A stretch of DNA of 64,000 nucleotides from Aliivibrio sifiae (lineage in GTDB: Bacteria; Pseudomonadota; Gammaproteobacteria; Enterobacterales; Vibrionaceae): NCBI RefSeq assembly GCF_002954705.1, contig NZ_MSCO01000001.1, forward strand, positions 1,616,978 to 1,680,977. Reading direction: 5' to 3'. Every line of letters begins with the position of its first letter. The first letter of the stretch is position 1. The translations under genes and the position numbers were made by a program. Below, in pieces: positions 56,476-64,000 of this stretch. The notes beneath the pieces were generated by a model, which worked only from the letters and a program-made list of their open reading frames with translations, ran no database searches and was not told where the DNA came from.

Positions 56476-58788
56476 CTATTTCTCTTTAAAGCGTAACAAA
56501 CGAAGTGCATTCAAAGTCACAAGAGCTGTTGCACCGCTATCTGCTAATACTGCAACCCATAAACCTGTAATACCCAGTAAACTAGTTACTAAGAAGACGG
56601 CTTTTAAACCTAGAGCTAACGTAATGTTCTGGCGAATATTACTTAGTGTTGCTTTTGATAGCGCAATCATTGGCCCTAACTCTTCTAAACGGTTATGAGT
56701 TAATGCTGCATCTGCTGTTTCAAGAGCAACATCCGTTCCTCCGCCCATCGCGATACCAATAGAAGCCGTTTTCATTGCCGGTGCATCATTAATACCATCA
56801 CCAACCATTGCCGTTTTAGCTTGCACTGTTAATTGCTCAACATACTTCACTTTATCAGATGGCAATAAACCTGCTTTATAATCAATATTTAACTCTGTTG
56901 CAATTGCTTTGGCTGCTCGCTCATTATCACCTGTCAGCATGATTGGTTTGATACCTAATTTAACTAGTTTCTCAACGGCTATTTTCGCATCTGGACGAAG
57001 TTCATCACGCCATGCAAGTAACCCTGATATCTGCTCATTAATTAGTACTAGTACCGCCGTTTTTCCTTGTTGTTCTAAGAATGCAATTTGGCTTTCAATT
57101 TCAGGAACAACTTCACCGTCAAACTGCTGAGGTGCATAAAGTGCGATTTGTTTTTCATCAACAAATCCTTTGATCCCTTTACCTACAACTGTTTCACGCT
57201 CACTCGCTTCAATTACTGTTAAGCCTTGTTCTTGCGCCTTGATAACAACGGCTCTTGCTAGTGGGTGCGATGATCCCATTTCTACTGCAGCTGACTGGAA
57301 AAGAATACTCTCTTCTGTTTCTGCTTCCACCAAAACACGAATATCAGTTAACACCGGTTTACCTTGCGTTAAGGTCCCCGTCTTATCAAAAGCAATATTT
57401 TGGATATGACCTAACTCTTCTAATGCTGCACCACCTTTAATTAAGGCTCCACGTTTTGCTGCAGTCGCAAGACCTGAAGTAATCGCTGCTGGTGTTGATA
57501 TTACTAATGCACAAGGACATGCGATTAATAGCATAGCTAAACCACGGTAAATCCAAGTGTCCCATGATTGACCAAACATCAATGGTGGAATAATGATAAC
57601 TAATAAAGAAAGCAGCATCATCGCAGGTGTGTACCAACGACTAAACTTATCAAGAAAACGTTCTAACGGTGCTTTACGTGATTCCGCTTCTTCAATCAAG
57701 TGCAGAATACGATCTATCGCATTCTCACCTTGCGCAGAAGTGATCTCGATTTCAATGACACGATCATTAACAATCGATCCAGCCATTAGTGGAGCATTTG
57801 TTCTTTTATCAACAGGAACAGATTCACCAGTTAACGCACTTTCATCAAACGAAGCAAATTCAGAAAGCAAAACAGCATCAGCAGCTAAGCGATCTCCAGG
57901 GGATACTTGAACTTTATCGCCTACATTTAATTCTGATGCAGGCACTTCTTCTTTAGTTCCATCACTCTTAATTCGAATCGCAGTATCTGGCACTAAGTCC
58001 ATTAATGCTTTAACACCGCTTCTTGCTTTGGCTGACGCATAGCCTTCTAATTGTTCACCTAACATAAACAATAAGATGACCATCGCCGCTTCAACCGTTT
58101 CTCCAAGATAAACAGCACCAATTGCAGCTACTGTCATTAGAGTTTCAATTGAGAATGGTGACCCATTTATCGCTAAACGAATTGCTTTACGTCCAATTGG
58201 AATTAATCCAAATAGACCTGCGATAGTAAAGGCGATGGTACCTAACTCTTTATTTACTAAATTAATACCCGTTGCGATAACTAAGAAAGCAACTAAGGTT
58301 AATAACAATATATTCTTTTTCCAAAACGGCTGATCTTCATTCTCTGATGTGTTTTTTGAACCTATATCAGATAACGGAAAACCCGTTGTTTTCGCAACAC
58401 CAATCACTTCTTCAAAGACGGATTCAGAATGTGTTCTCACCGTTAATTTTTCAGTCGCAAAAATAACGTTAGCATCGGCAACATCTGGAATTGCAAGAAT
58501 CGCTTTTTTTAACTTAGCTGCACAACTTGGACAGTCCATCTCTGCGATCAACCAGCTTCGCGAGAAAGTCGTCGTATTTTTTTCTGTGGAAAGAGTCGAA
58601 ACTAAGGGGTCTGAATCTCCTGGTTCAGAGCTGCAGCATGAATCCGATTCATTATTATCAATATTACTGCAACACTCTGAAACGGCGCTTTCAGCCTTAA
58701 TCGCTGTAATTTTTGGCGCAGCACAACATGAACTTGATGGGTTATGTTTATGCTCGTGGCTATTGGTTGTTTTATGAGTTGTACACAT
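56476..58788 (-). CDS. zntA: Zn/Cd/Pb-exporting P1B-type ATPase
   Basis: 770 residues. A His/Cys-rich N-terminal tail (residues 1-60) contains three Cys-Cys pairs (SSSCCAAP, SECCSN, DSCCSS) and EHKH. It is followed by a heavy-metal domain with MDCPSCAAKL near residue 84. The P-type core has the metal-gating CPCAL in LLIACPCALVIST, the phosphorylated Asp in DKTGTLTQG, SSHPLA, and MVGDGINDAPAM. CPC plus the late-helix Asp in VLADSGATALV fit ZntA. It exports divalent Zn, Cd and Pb from the cytoplasm. The MerR-type promoter just upstream supports metal-responsive control; no zntR gene is in the window. Confidence 0.95.
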   Translation of the reverse strand: MCTTHKTTNSHEHKHNPSSSCCAAPKITAIKAESAVSECCSNIDNNESDSCCSSEPGDSDPLVSTLSTEKNTTTFSRSWLIAEMDCPSCAAKLKKAILAIPDVADANVIFATEKLTVRTHSESVFEEVIGVAKTTGFPLSDIGSKNTSENEDQPFWKKNILLLTLVAFLVIATGINLVNKELGTIAFTIAGLFGLIPIGRKAIRLAINGSPFSIETLMTVAAIGAVYLGETVEAAMVILLFMLGEQLEGYASAKARSGVKALMDLVPDTAIRIKSDGTKEEVPASELNVGDKVQVSPGDRLAADAVLLSEFASFDESALTGESVPVDKRTNAPLMAGSIVNDRVIEIEITSAQGENAIDRILHLIEEAESRKAPLERFLDKFSRWYTPAMMLLSLLVIIIPPLMFGQSWDTWIYRGLAMLLIACPCALVISTPAAITSGLATAAKRGALIKGGAALEELGHIQNIAFDKTGTLTQGKPVLTDIRVLVEAETEESILFQSAAVEMGSSHPLARAVVIKAQEQGLTVIEASERETVVGKGIKGFVDEKQIALYAPQQFDGEVVPEIESQIAFLEQQGKTAVLVLINEQISGLLAWRDELRPDAKIAVEKLVKLGIKPIMLTGDNERAAKAIATELNIDYKAGLLPSDKVKYVEQLTVQAKTAMVGDGINDAPAMKTASIGIAMGGGTDVALETADAALTHNRLEELGPMIALSKATLSNIRQNITLALGLKAVFLVTSLLGITGLWVAVLADSGATALVTLNALRLLRFKEK

Positions 58789-58835
58789 GAGATGATCCTT
58801 TCTTATTGTTAGGTATTAATTTACTCTCAAGATTA

Positions 58836-58867
58836 ACTATAGACCTTAGAGTTAACTCCAAGGTCAA
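58836..58867 (-). promoter_or_regulatory. MerR-family (ZntR-like) promoter/operator of zntA
   Basis: On the minus strand: -35 TTGACC (58867-58862), a 20-base spacer, and -10 TATAGT (58841-58836). The overlong spacer holds a near-perfect palindrome, CTTGGAGTTAACTCTAAG, extending to GACC/GGTC at both ends (58842-58865). This is the classic layout of promoters untwisted by ZntR/CueR/MerR. Confidence 0.85.
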
Positions 58868-58887
58868 GAGTAATTTTATTCAGATAT

Positions 58888-58913
58888 AAAAAAAAGACAC
58901 CTAAGTGCCTTTT
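58888..58913 (-). terminator. Terminator of the CBS-domain gene
   Basis: On the minus strand AGGCAC, loop, GTGTCT, then TTTTTTT, about 25 bases after the CBS gene stop. It separates that gene from the zntA promoter. Confidence 0.75.
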
Positions 58914-58938
58914 AAAAGATAGATTAGAGAAAAGATTA

Positions 58939-59358
58939 TTAAACTGGGTGCTTAAAGCAATGTCCAATCGATTCACTTATCGCTTGCAATACATTACGTC
59001 GAGTAATAATACCTACCAATTTCCCATTCTCTACTACAGGGTAAATTTTAGGTTTATTTTCAGTCATATTTTGCGCTAAATCGATGATAGTATCTTCTGG
59101 AGTTACCGTAAGTACCTCCTTTCTCATTACATCACTAACAACATGTGTATCTTGACAATGATAACTAACACCAAGCAGTGACTTAATCAAATCTTGTTCT
59201 GAAATAAAACCAATCACTTCTTTTTGCTCATTAACTACCGGACCACCGATATGCTGCGAAGTAATAAATTGATCTAAAGCCGCAGCTAATGACATATCCG
59301 CAGTCAAATAAAGAGGTCGTGCGCTCATGTATTGTTTTACTTTTTTATTTTCCATCAT
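58939..59358 (-). CDS. CBS-domain-pair protein
   Basis: 139 residues made almost entirely of two CBS motifs: residues 8-65 (KQYMSARPLYLTADMSLAAA, then GFISEQDLIKSL) and 75-130 (VSDVMRKEVLTVTPEDTIID, then LVGIITRRNVLQAI). Such Bateman modules bind adenine nucleotides and regulate partners; no effector domain is attached. Two ATGs are in tandem (59358 and 59355). AGGGGG precedes both, and the second has the more usual spacing. It lies between the pseudo-receiver gene and zntA, on the same strand, with its own terminator. Confidence 0.88.
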   Translation of the reverse strand: MMENKKVKQYMSARPLYLTADMSLAAALDQFITSQHIGGPVVNEQKEVIGFISEQDLIKSLLGVSYHCQDTHVVSDVMRKEVLTVTPEDTIIDLAQNMTENKPKIYPVVENGKLVGIITRRNVLQAISESIGHCFKHPV

Positions 59359-59483
59359 AGCCCCCTAACGTGCTATCAATCAGTTTTAATAGGTTAAGTG
59401 TGGACCATTTTTGAAAAAATGCGAAATCACTCTTTCCTATCTCTGTGATGGATGAAACCTATTAAGAAAAAAAGAAGATAAAT

Positions 59484-61076
59484 TTATGAACTACCTAACA
59501 ATACATCAATTAATATTTTCTTATTTTGTTCAACAGAAGACATTACATTTTCATAACCAGCCGTATTATTAGTTCTTTCCATTCTGTGTATTACCGCTAA
59601 ACATTGTTTAATGTTCTCTGGTGCCTTCATTAAGTTCTTCCCCTTTAGGGTTAAAGTAAGAAGCATATAATTCAAATCTGATGAGTATGGGTATGTTTGA
59701 CCAATTTTAGTCAGTTGCGCGCTATTATCATCCGCTGATTTTTGAGCTCTTAGCCATTGATAAACTTTATTCAGCTTTTGGAAATGAATCATTGATTGCT
59801 GTAACAATAACGGCGCGCTTTTTTTCAAGCCTGCCTGATCAAAGACTTTGTACAAAGCAACACACAGTTTAACTTCACCTGCCATGGCTAGAACACCGAA
59901 GGTCGCTACTCTAAATTCATCAGAAGCAACTTTGCGTTCAGATAAAAAACGATGATAGCAAGTCGCAGCAATCGCTTTTGCTTTATAACGCTTCCCTTGC
60001 TTAAACAACTGACGTGCAATGAATATATTAATATAACCTTGTAATTCATCGCGCTTATCCATTGATATACGCTTTTTCAACGTCATGACCAATTGCCCAA
60101 AGAAACGTCGATATTGCTCTTTATTAAGAGTAATTTTCGATTTATAAATAATATCAGCAATATCCATAATCATTTTATTTAATGTTACTGGACTGATCCC
60201 GATATGATAAAAACGCTTCATCACCATATTATGCAGTAATGCTGATTTGTTATTTTCAATAATAAAAGTTAAATAAGAATAAAAAGCATTATCGTCTTTT
60301 GGGTTGTTTTCATATGCATTAGATAACGAAGATTGAACCTTACTTGGTTGCTTTGCCTCGACATAAATATCAGCCAACATTAAGTTAGCTTGAAATAAAT
60401 ATTTTTTTGAGCGCAATAACAATTCAAGTACTGGAATTGCTTTCGGCTTTTCAACAATTTGACAGTATGCCATCAAATTTTGCGGCATAATTTCGCTTTT
60501 ATCATGACGTTGGTATACTTTTTTAAACGTTAAAAAATCTTTGGCTTTAAACAACTCTTCTAACGTCATATTAAGTAACATACGATTTTTATAAGTACCT
60601 GGGTATGTTTGAGCTCGTTTAATAAATGCCGATTGTGACCCTTTTACCTCTCCAATTAATTTCTCAATTAATAACGTAAGGTTAAACGATTTTTTAATTA
60701 ATTCATCAATATAGCCAAAGTTAATTGGACTATTTACAATAAAATCAGGAAAGAGTTCTCTAGCGTTAATGTCATCAACTTGAGAGTCATCATTATCGAT
60801 ATCAACAATGAAAATTGGACGTTTACCAAATTTAGCTTTCTCGCGCGCGCGAACAACTATATCTCGAATCACTTCATGCTCGGCATAGTGATATTCAATA
60901 AAATAGTAGTCATAAACAGGCAGTTCTGATGTTTTCATACTGACATTAAAGCTATCAGCACTTTTAAATCCAGCTTTTTGAAAAAATTGACGGATTTGAG
61001 TACTACGTTCTCGTTTTTCAGTAAAAACCAAAACATTCATTTGTGGAATACGTCTAATAAGTTCAGTACTGCTCAT
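59484..61076 (-). CDS. Pseudo-receiver and TPR-repeat protein
   Basis: 530 residues. Residues 13-135 have the outline of a CheY receiver (MNVLVFTEKRERSTQIRQFF to FPDFIVNSPINFGYIDELI), but the acidic pair after strand 1 is lost. The phospho-acceptor position reads Glu (YDYYFIEYHY) and the switch Lys-Pro reads Ser-Pro. Residues 150-530 are helical repeats of TPR type (LMLADIYVEAKQPSKVQSSL, NAYENNPKDDNAFYSYL, AKAIAATCYHRFLSERKVA). It resembles the Vibrio response regulator/TPR proteins of unknown function. It is cytoplasmic, with no output DNA-binding domain. Phosphorylation-independent scaffolding is inferred. Confidence 0.8.
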   Translation of the reverse strand: MSSTELIRRIPQMNVLVFTEKRERSTQIRQFFQKAGFKSADSFNVSMKTSELPVYDYYFIEYHYAEHEVIRDIVVRAREKAKFGKRPIFIVDIDNDDSQVDDINARELFPDFIVNSPINFGYIDELIKKSFNLTLLIEKLIGEVKGSQSAFIKRAQTYPGTYKNRMLLNMTLEELFKAKDFLTFKKVYQRHDKSEIMPQNLMAYCQIVEKPKAIPVLELLLRSKKYLFQANLMLADIYVEAKQPSKVQSSLSNAYENNPKDDNAFYSYLTFIIENNKSALLHNMVMKRFYHIGISPVTLNKMIMDIADIIYKSKITLNKEQYRRFFGQLVMTLKKRISMDKRDELQGYINIFIARQLFKQGKRYKAKAIAATCYHRFLSERKVASDEFRVATFGVLAMAGEVKLCVALYKVFDQAGLKKSAPLLLQQSMIHFQKLNKVYQWLRAQKSADDNSAQLTKIGQTYPYSSDLNYMLLTLTLKGKNLMKAPENIKQCLAVIHRMERTNNTAGYENVMSSVEQNKKILIDVLLGSS

Positions 61077-61232
61077 TTATATAACAACTCTAGTAAAAAC
61101 AAAAAACACAATATACCAACCTGTAAAAATTAGCAGGGTTTTATTTTAACAAATCTCAAACACTCGATTTGCATTTATCTTATTACAGGCAATTCGCGCT
61201 ACTCTATCACAAAGTAGCGCAAGATTAGATCA

Positions 61233-64000
61233 TTATATGTTAGTTAGGAGCGCTTGTAATGGATGCTTTAGTTGCTTTCCTTCAAATCGCTTTACCTGAC
61301 TTCGACATGAATAGCCTGTAATCAAGCAACGTTCCGTGTCAGTATTGGCTAAACTTCCTTTCCAACTTAATTCGTAAATCGCTTGTGATGACTCGAGCTT
61401 ATCCGCTTCATGCCCATATGTTCCTGCCATGCCACAACATCCAACTGGAACGGTATTTAATATCATCCCAAAATGGCGAAAAATATCACCCCACTCTTTT
61501 TCTGCGTTTGGTAATTTCGTCTTTTCAGTACAATGGGCAAATAATTTCCAAGCTCTTTTATCAAATATTGTCGCTTTTACAAACGATGATAATTGAGGGT
61601 GAAGCCACTCATGAACCGTTAAAACACTAAAGTCACCTCGTTTATCCGCCAAGATTTCATTATATTCATCTCGATAACAAAGAACTAAAGCAGGATCTAC
61701 GCCAACCATTGGGATTTTTAATTCTGCAATTCGATTTAAAAACTCACTGCTTGTTTTTGCCGTAGACGTGAATTGCTTTAAAAAACCTTTAATATGCTGC
61801 GCTTTACCATTTGGTTTAAATGGCAACAAAACTGGTTTTAGTCCTAGTCGTTTGATCAATTCAACAAAGTCACTCACCACTTCGGCGTCATAATAACTAG
61901 TGAAAGGATCTTGAACAATCAATACATGCTTCTTACGTTCATTTTCGGAAAGTTCTGTCAGGTTTTCGAGATTAAATGTCGAAATTTCTTTACTTTTGCA
62001 ACGTTCTTTTAGTGTCGGAATCGAAAGTAATGGCATATCTACATAGCCTAACGTCTTCTTCGTTAAACCCTGAGTAAATGATTGCTTCAATACACCATTA
62101 ATAACTTTCGGTGCCTTAGCCATTATTGGTAGCATCGTCTCAATATTAGCCACCATATAATCTTTCATTGGGCGTTGATAACGGCTGTGATAAATATTTA
62201 AGAATCGAGCACGAAAACTTGGCACATCAACTTTTATAGGGCATTGGCTTGCACATGCTTTACATGCTAAACACCCCATCATGGCTTCATGAACTTCATG
62301 TGAGTAATCGTATTCTTTTTCTTTATTTATACGATTCCGGATACGGTCAATAATTTGCTTTATTGATGGGCGCTTAGTTAACAAATCTTGCTCTAGTGCA
62401 ACAGGATCAACCCCTTGCTCAGCTAATTGACGTAACCATTCGCGAACCAATCCAGCTCGACCTTTTGGAGAATGGCGACGATCTGCCGTCACTTTCATTG
62501 ATGGGCACATTGGGGAACTCGTTTCATAATTAAAACAAAGTCCGTTCCCATTACATTCCATCGCTTGATTAAAGCTATCTCTTATTTCGACAGGGATCTG
62601 TCTGTCATAATATCCACGTTTTGTATCACTGACTTTAACAAGCTCATCACGACAGTCTAATGGCGTACAAATTTTTCCTGGATTCATTTTATTATGAGGA
62701 TCAAATGCCCCTTTTACTCGTCGTAATTCAACGAATAATTCCTCTCCAAAAAACTCAGGGCCATATTCAGAACGGAAGCCTTTACCATGTTCCCCCCACA
62801 TTAGACCGCCATATTTTGACACCAAAGCAACCACTTGGTCAGAAATAGTATGCATCAACGCTTCTTGGGTAGGATCACACATATCTAAAGCAGGACGAAC
62901 GTGAAGCACTCCAGCATCAACGTGCCCAAACATACCGTAATTTAATCGATGTGAGTCTAATAACTGTCTAAATTCTTGAATAAAATCAGCCAAATTTTCA
63001 GGAGGGACACAGGTATCCTCAGCAAAAGCGACAGGCTTTGCTGCCCCTTTCATTGCTCCTAACAACCCCACCGCTTTTTTACGCATAGTATAAATACGAC
63101 CAATACTTGCTACGTCTTTAATGATTTGATATCCAATGATACCTGCCTCTTCAGCTTGCATTAAAGTATCAAGCCTAACGATGAGTTCTGATACCTGTTG
63201 TTCAACCAATTCAGATTCGGTACCAGCAAACTCCACCATATTTAAGCCAAGCATCTCTTTATTTGGTACATCAGTGATTAAATCACTCACGCTATGCCAA
63301 ACAATGTCTTGCTTCGCAAAGTTAAGTACCCTTGAATCAATAGTTTCTACAGAAAGCGCATTTGCTTGCACCATAAATGGCGCATTTCTTAATGCAGCAT
63401 CAAAAGTGTCGTATTTCACATTGATCAATGTTCTGGCTTTTGGAATAGGCGTGATGTTAACTTTTGCCTCAGTAAGAAAAGCCAATGAACCTTCAGCACC
63501 ACATAACACTCGAGTGATATCGAATTGATCTGTTTCTGTATTTAATGCGTTTTTTAAATCATATCCCGTTAAAAAACGGTTCAATGGAGGGAATCTCTCT
63601 TCTATTTTTTGACGATTTTGACGACAAACCGCAGCAGTAGCCTCTAAAACAGTACGTATAGAGTCTGGTTGCTCATCATAAGAGAGTTCTGTATTCAGAT
63701 TCGCTCCATTAGCAAGCACAGCAGTAACTCCTAATACGTGATCAGAAGTTTTTCCATATTTTAATGAACCTTGCCCAGATGCATCAGTATTAATCATACC
63801 ACCAATGGTTGCCCTATTACTGGTCGATAAATCAGGTGAGAAAAAATACCCATATGGGCGAAGAGCATCATTTAACTGATCTTTCACTAAACCGGTTTGT
63901 ACTCTTGCCCAACCTTTCTCAGTATTAATTTCAATGACTTGATTCATATACCGAGATAAATCGACAACCACGCCTTTGGTTAAGGATTGTCCGTTTGTAC
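61233..64000 (-). CDS. ydiJ: FAD-binding and Fe-S oxidoreductase, YdiJ-like (5' end outside window)
   Basis: The frame is open to the right edge, so about 920 of roughly 1000 residues are present. The FAD (PCMH) domain begins before NGQSLTKGVVVDLS and includes SPDLSTSNRATIGGMINTDA. The FAD-oxidase C-domain follows (MFGHVDAGVLHVRPALD, GLMWGEHGKGFRSE). A 4Fe-4S ferredoxin-like part has GCLACKACASQCPIKVD, and a CCG domain has PVGCCGMAGTYGHE. In E. coli YdiJ is a D-2-hydroxyglutarate dehydrogenase; D-lactate is another family substrate. It probably passes electrons to the respiratory chain. The GTG at 63971 is internal, not the start. Confidence 0.92.
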   Translation of the reverse strand, partial: TNGQSLTKGVVVDLSRYMNQVIEINTEKGWARVQTGLVKDQLNDALRPYGYFFSPDLSTSNRATIGGMINTDASGQGSLKYGKTSDHVLGVTAVLANGANLNTELSYDEQPDSIRTVLEATAAVCRQNRQKIEERFPPLNRFLTGYDLKNALNTETDQFDITRVLCGAEGSLAFLTEAKVNITPIPKARTLINVKYDTFDAALRNAPFMVQANALSVETIDSRVLNFAKQDIVWHSVSDLITDVPNKEMLGLNMVEFAGTESELVEQQVSELIVRLDTLMQAEEAGIIGYQIIKDVASIGRIYTMRKKAVGLLGAMKGAAKPVAFAEDTCVPPENLADFIQEFRQLLDSHRLNYGMFGHVDAGVLHVRPALDMCDPTQEALMHTISDQVVALVSKYGGLMWGEHGKGFRSEYGPEFFGEELFVELRRVKGAFDPHNKMNPGKICTPLDCRDELVKVSDTKRGYYDRQIPVEIRDSFNQAMECNGNGLCFNYETSSPMCPSMKVTADRRHSPKGRAGLVREWLRQLAEQGVDPVALEQDLLTKRPSIKQIIDRIRNRINKEKEYDYSHEVHEAMMGCLACKACASQCPIKVDVPSFRARFLNIYHSRYQRPMKDYMVANIETMLPIMAKAPKVINGVLKQSFTQGLTKKTLGYVDMPLLSIPTLKERCKSKEISTFNLENLTELSENERKKHVLIVQDPFTSYYDAEVVSDFVELIKRLGLKPVLLPFKPNGKAQHIKGFLKQFTSTAKTSSEFLNRIAELKIPMVGVDPALVLCYRDEYNEILADKRGDFSVLTVHEWLHPQLSSFVKATIFDKRAWKLFAHCTEKTKLPNAEKEWGDIFRHFGMILNTVPVGCCGMAGTYGHEADKLESSQAIYELSWKGSLANTDTERCLITGYSCRSQVKRFEGKQLKHPLQALLTNI

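Noticed and set aside
61118-61140. Terminator of the ydiJ-like gene
   Set aside because: The possible stem is short and imperfect and no continuous T-run follows on the minus strand.

Overview
The window is an AT-rich gammaproteobacterial chromosome segment. Gene content and order point to a Vibrionaceae member, most likely Aliivibrio (A. fischeri group): a long PurC, MiaE, a VC1899-type CARF protein, DUF2947 and DUF2750 proteins, a YohJ/YohK-Cdd block and a giant VCBS adhesin. This assignment is an inference from protein recognition; no database was searched. Most of the window is ordinary core genome. No tRNA, rRNA, insertion sequence or CRISPR array was seen. The only clear mobile-element trace is a tyrosine-integrase C-terminal remnant at the left edge.

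Layout. 0-5 kb: integrase scar, sbcB, the yohJ/yohK (LrgA/LrgB) membrane pair, cdd, and an amidase-family protein that has lost two of its three catalytic residues. 5-13 kb: purT behind a PurR box, aspC, a SAM methyltransferase, cysB, a membrane-anchored coiled-coil protein, miaE, a SulA-like protein behind SOS boxes, and an unknown gene. 13-22 kb: a yggN-glutaredoxin-DUF342 group, purC behind a perfect PurR palindrome, an outer-membrane barrel, and hrpA with a TTG start. 22-26 kb: tusE, acyP, a chemotaxis receptor and rlmI.

25.8-39 kb is a single 13.3-kb gene for a 4421-residue LapA-like adhesin: N-terminal retention module, possible LapG-type site, about 36 VCBS-like repeats and a C-terminal type I secretion signal. 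It includes a recent 645-bp tandem duplication. No secretion or LapD/LapG genes lie beside it.

39-47.5 kb: a DUF2750 protein, glpT with a candidate GlpR operator, a DUF218 lipid/envelope-type protein, tpm, tcyP, a compact unit encoding an undescribed 26-residue protein, a DEDDh exonuclease, and a CHASE-GGDEF diguanylate cyclase broken by one extra copy of a 5-bp repeat. 47.5-53 kb: a membrane-anchored DUF2760 protein followed by two paralogous atypical Hsp70s, the second with a long DUF3731-type extension. This is the best candidate here for a poorly described multi-gene system.

53-64 kb: small unknown genes, a stand-alone CARF plus PD-(D/E)xK nuclease (VC1899/Card1/Can2-like) with no CRISPR locus in the window, udp, a zinc/cadmium P-type ATPase behind a textbook MerR-type promoter with a 20-bp spacer, a CBS-pair protein, a pseudo-receiver/TPR protein, and the start-truncated ydiJ-like FAD/Fe-S dehydrogenase running off the right edge.
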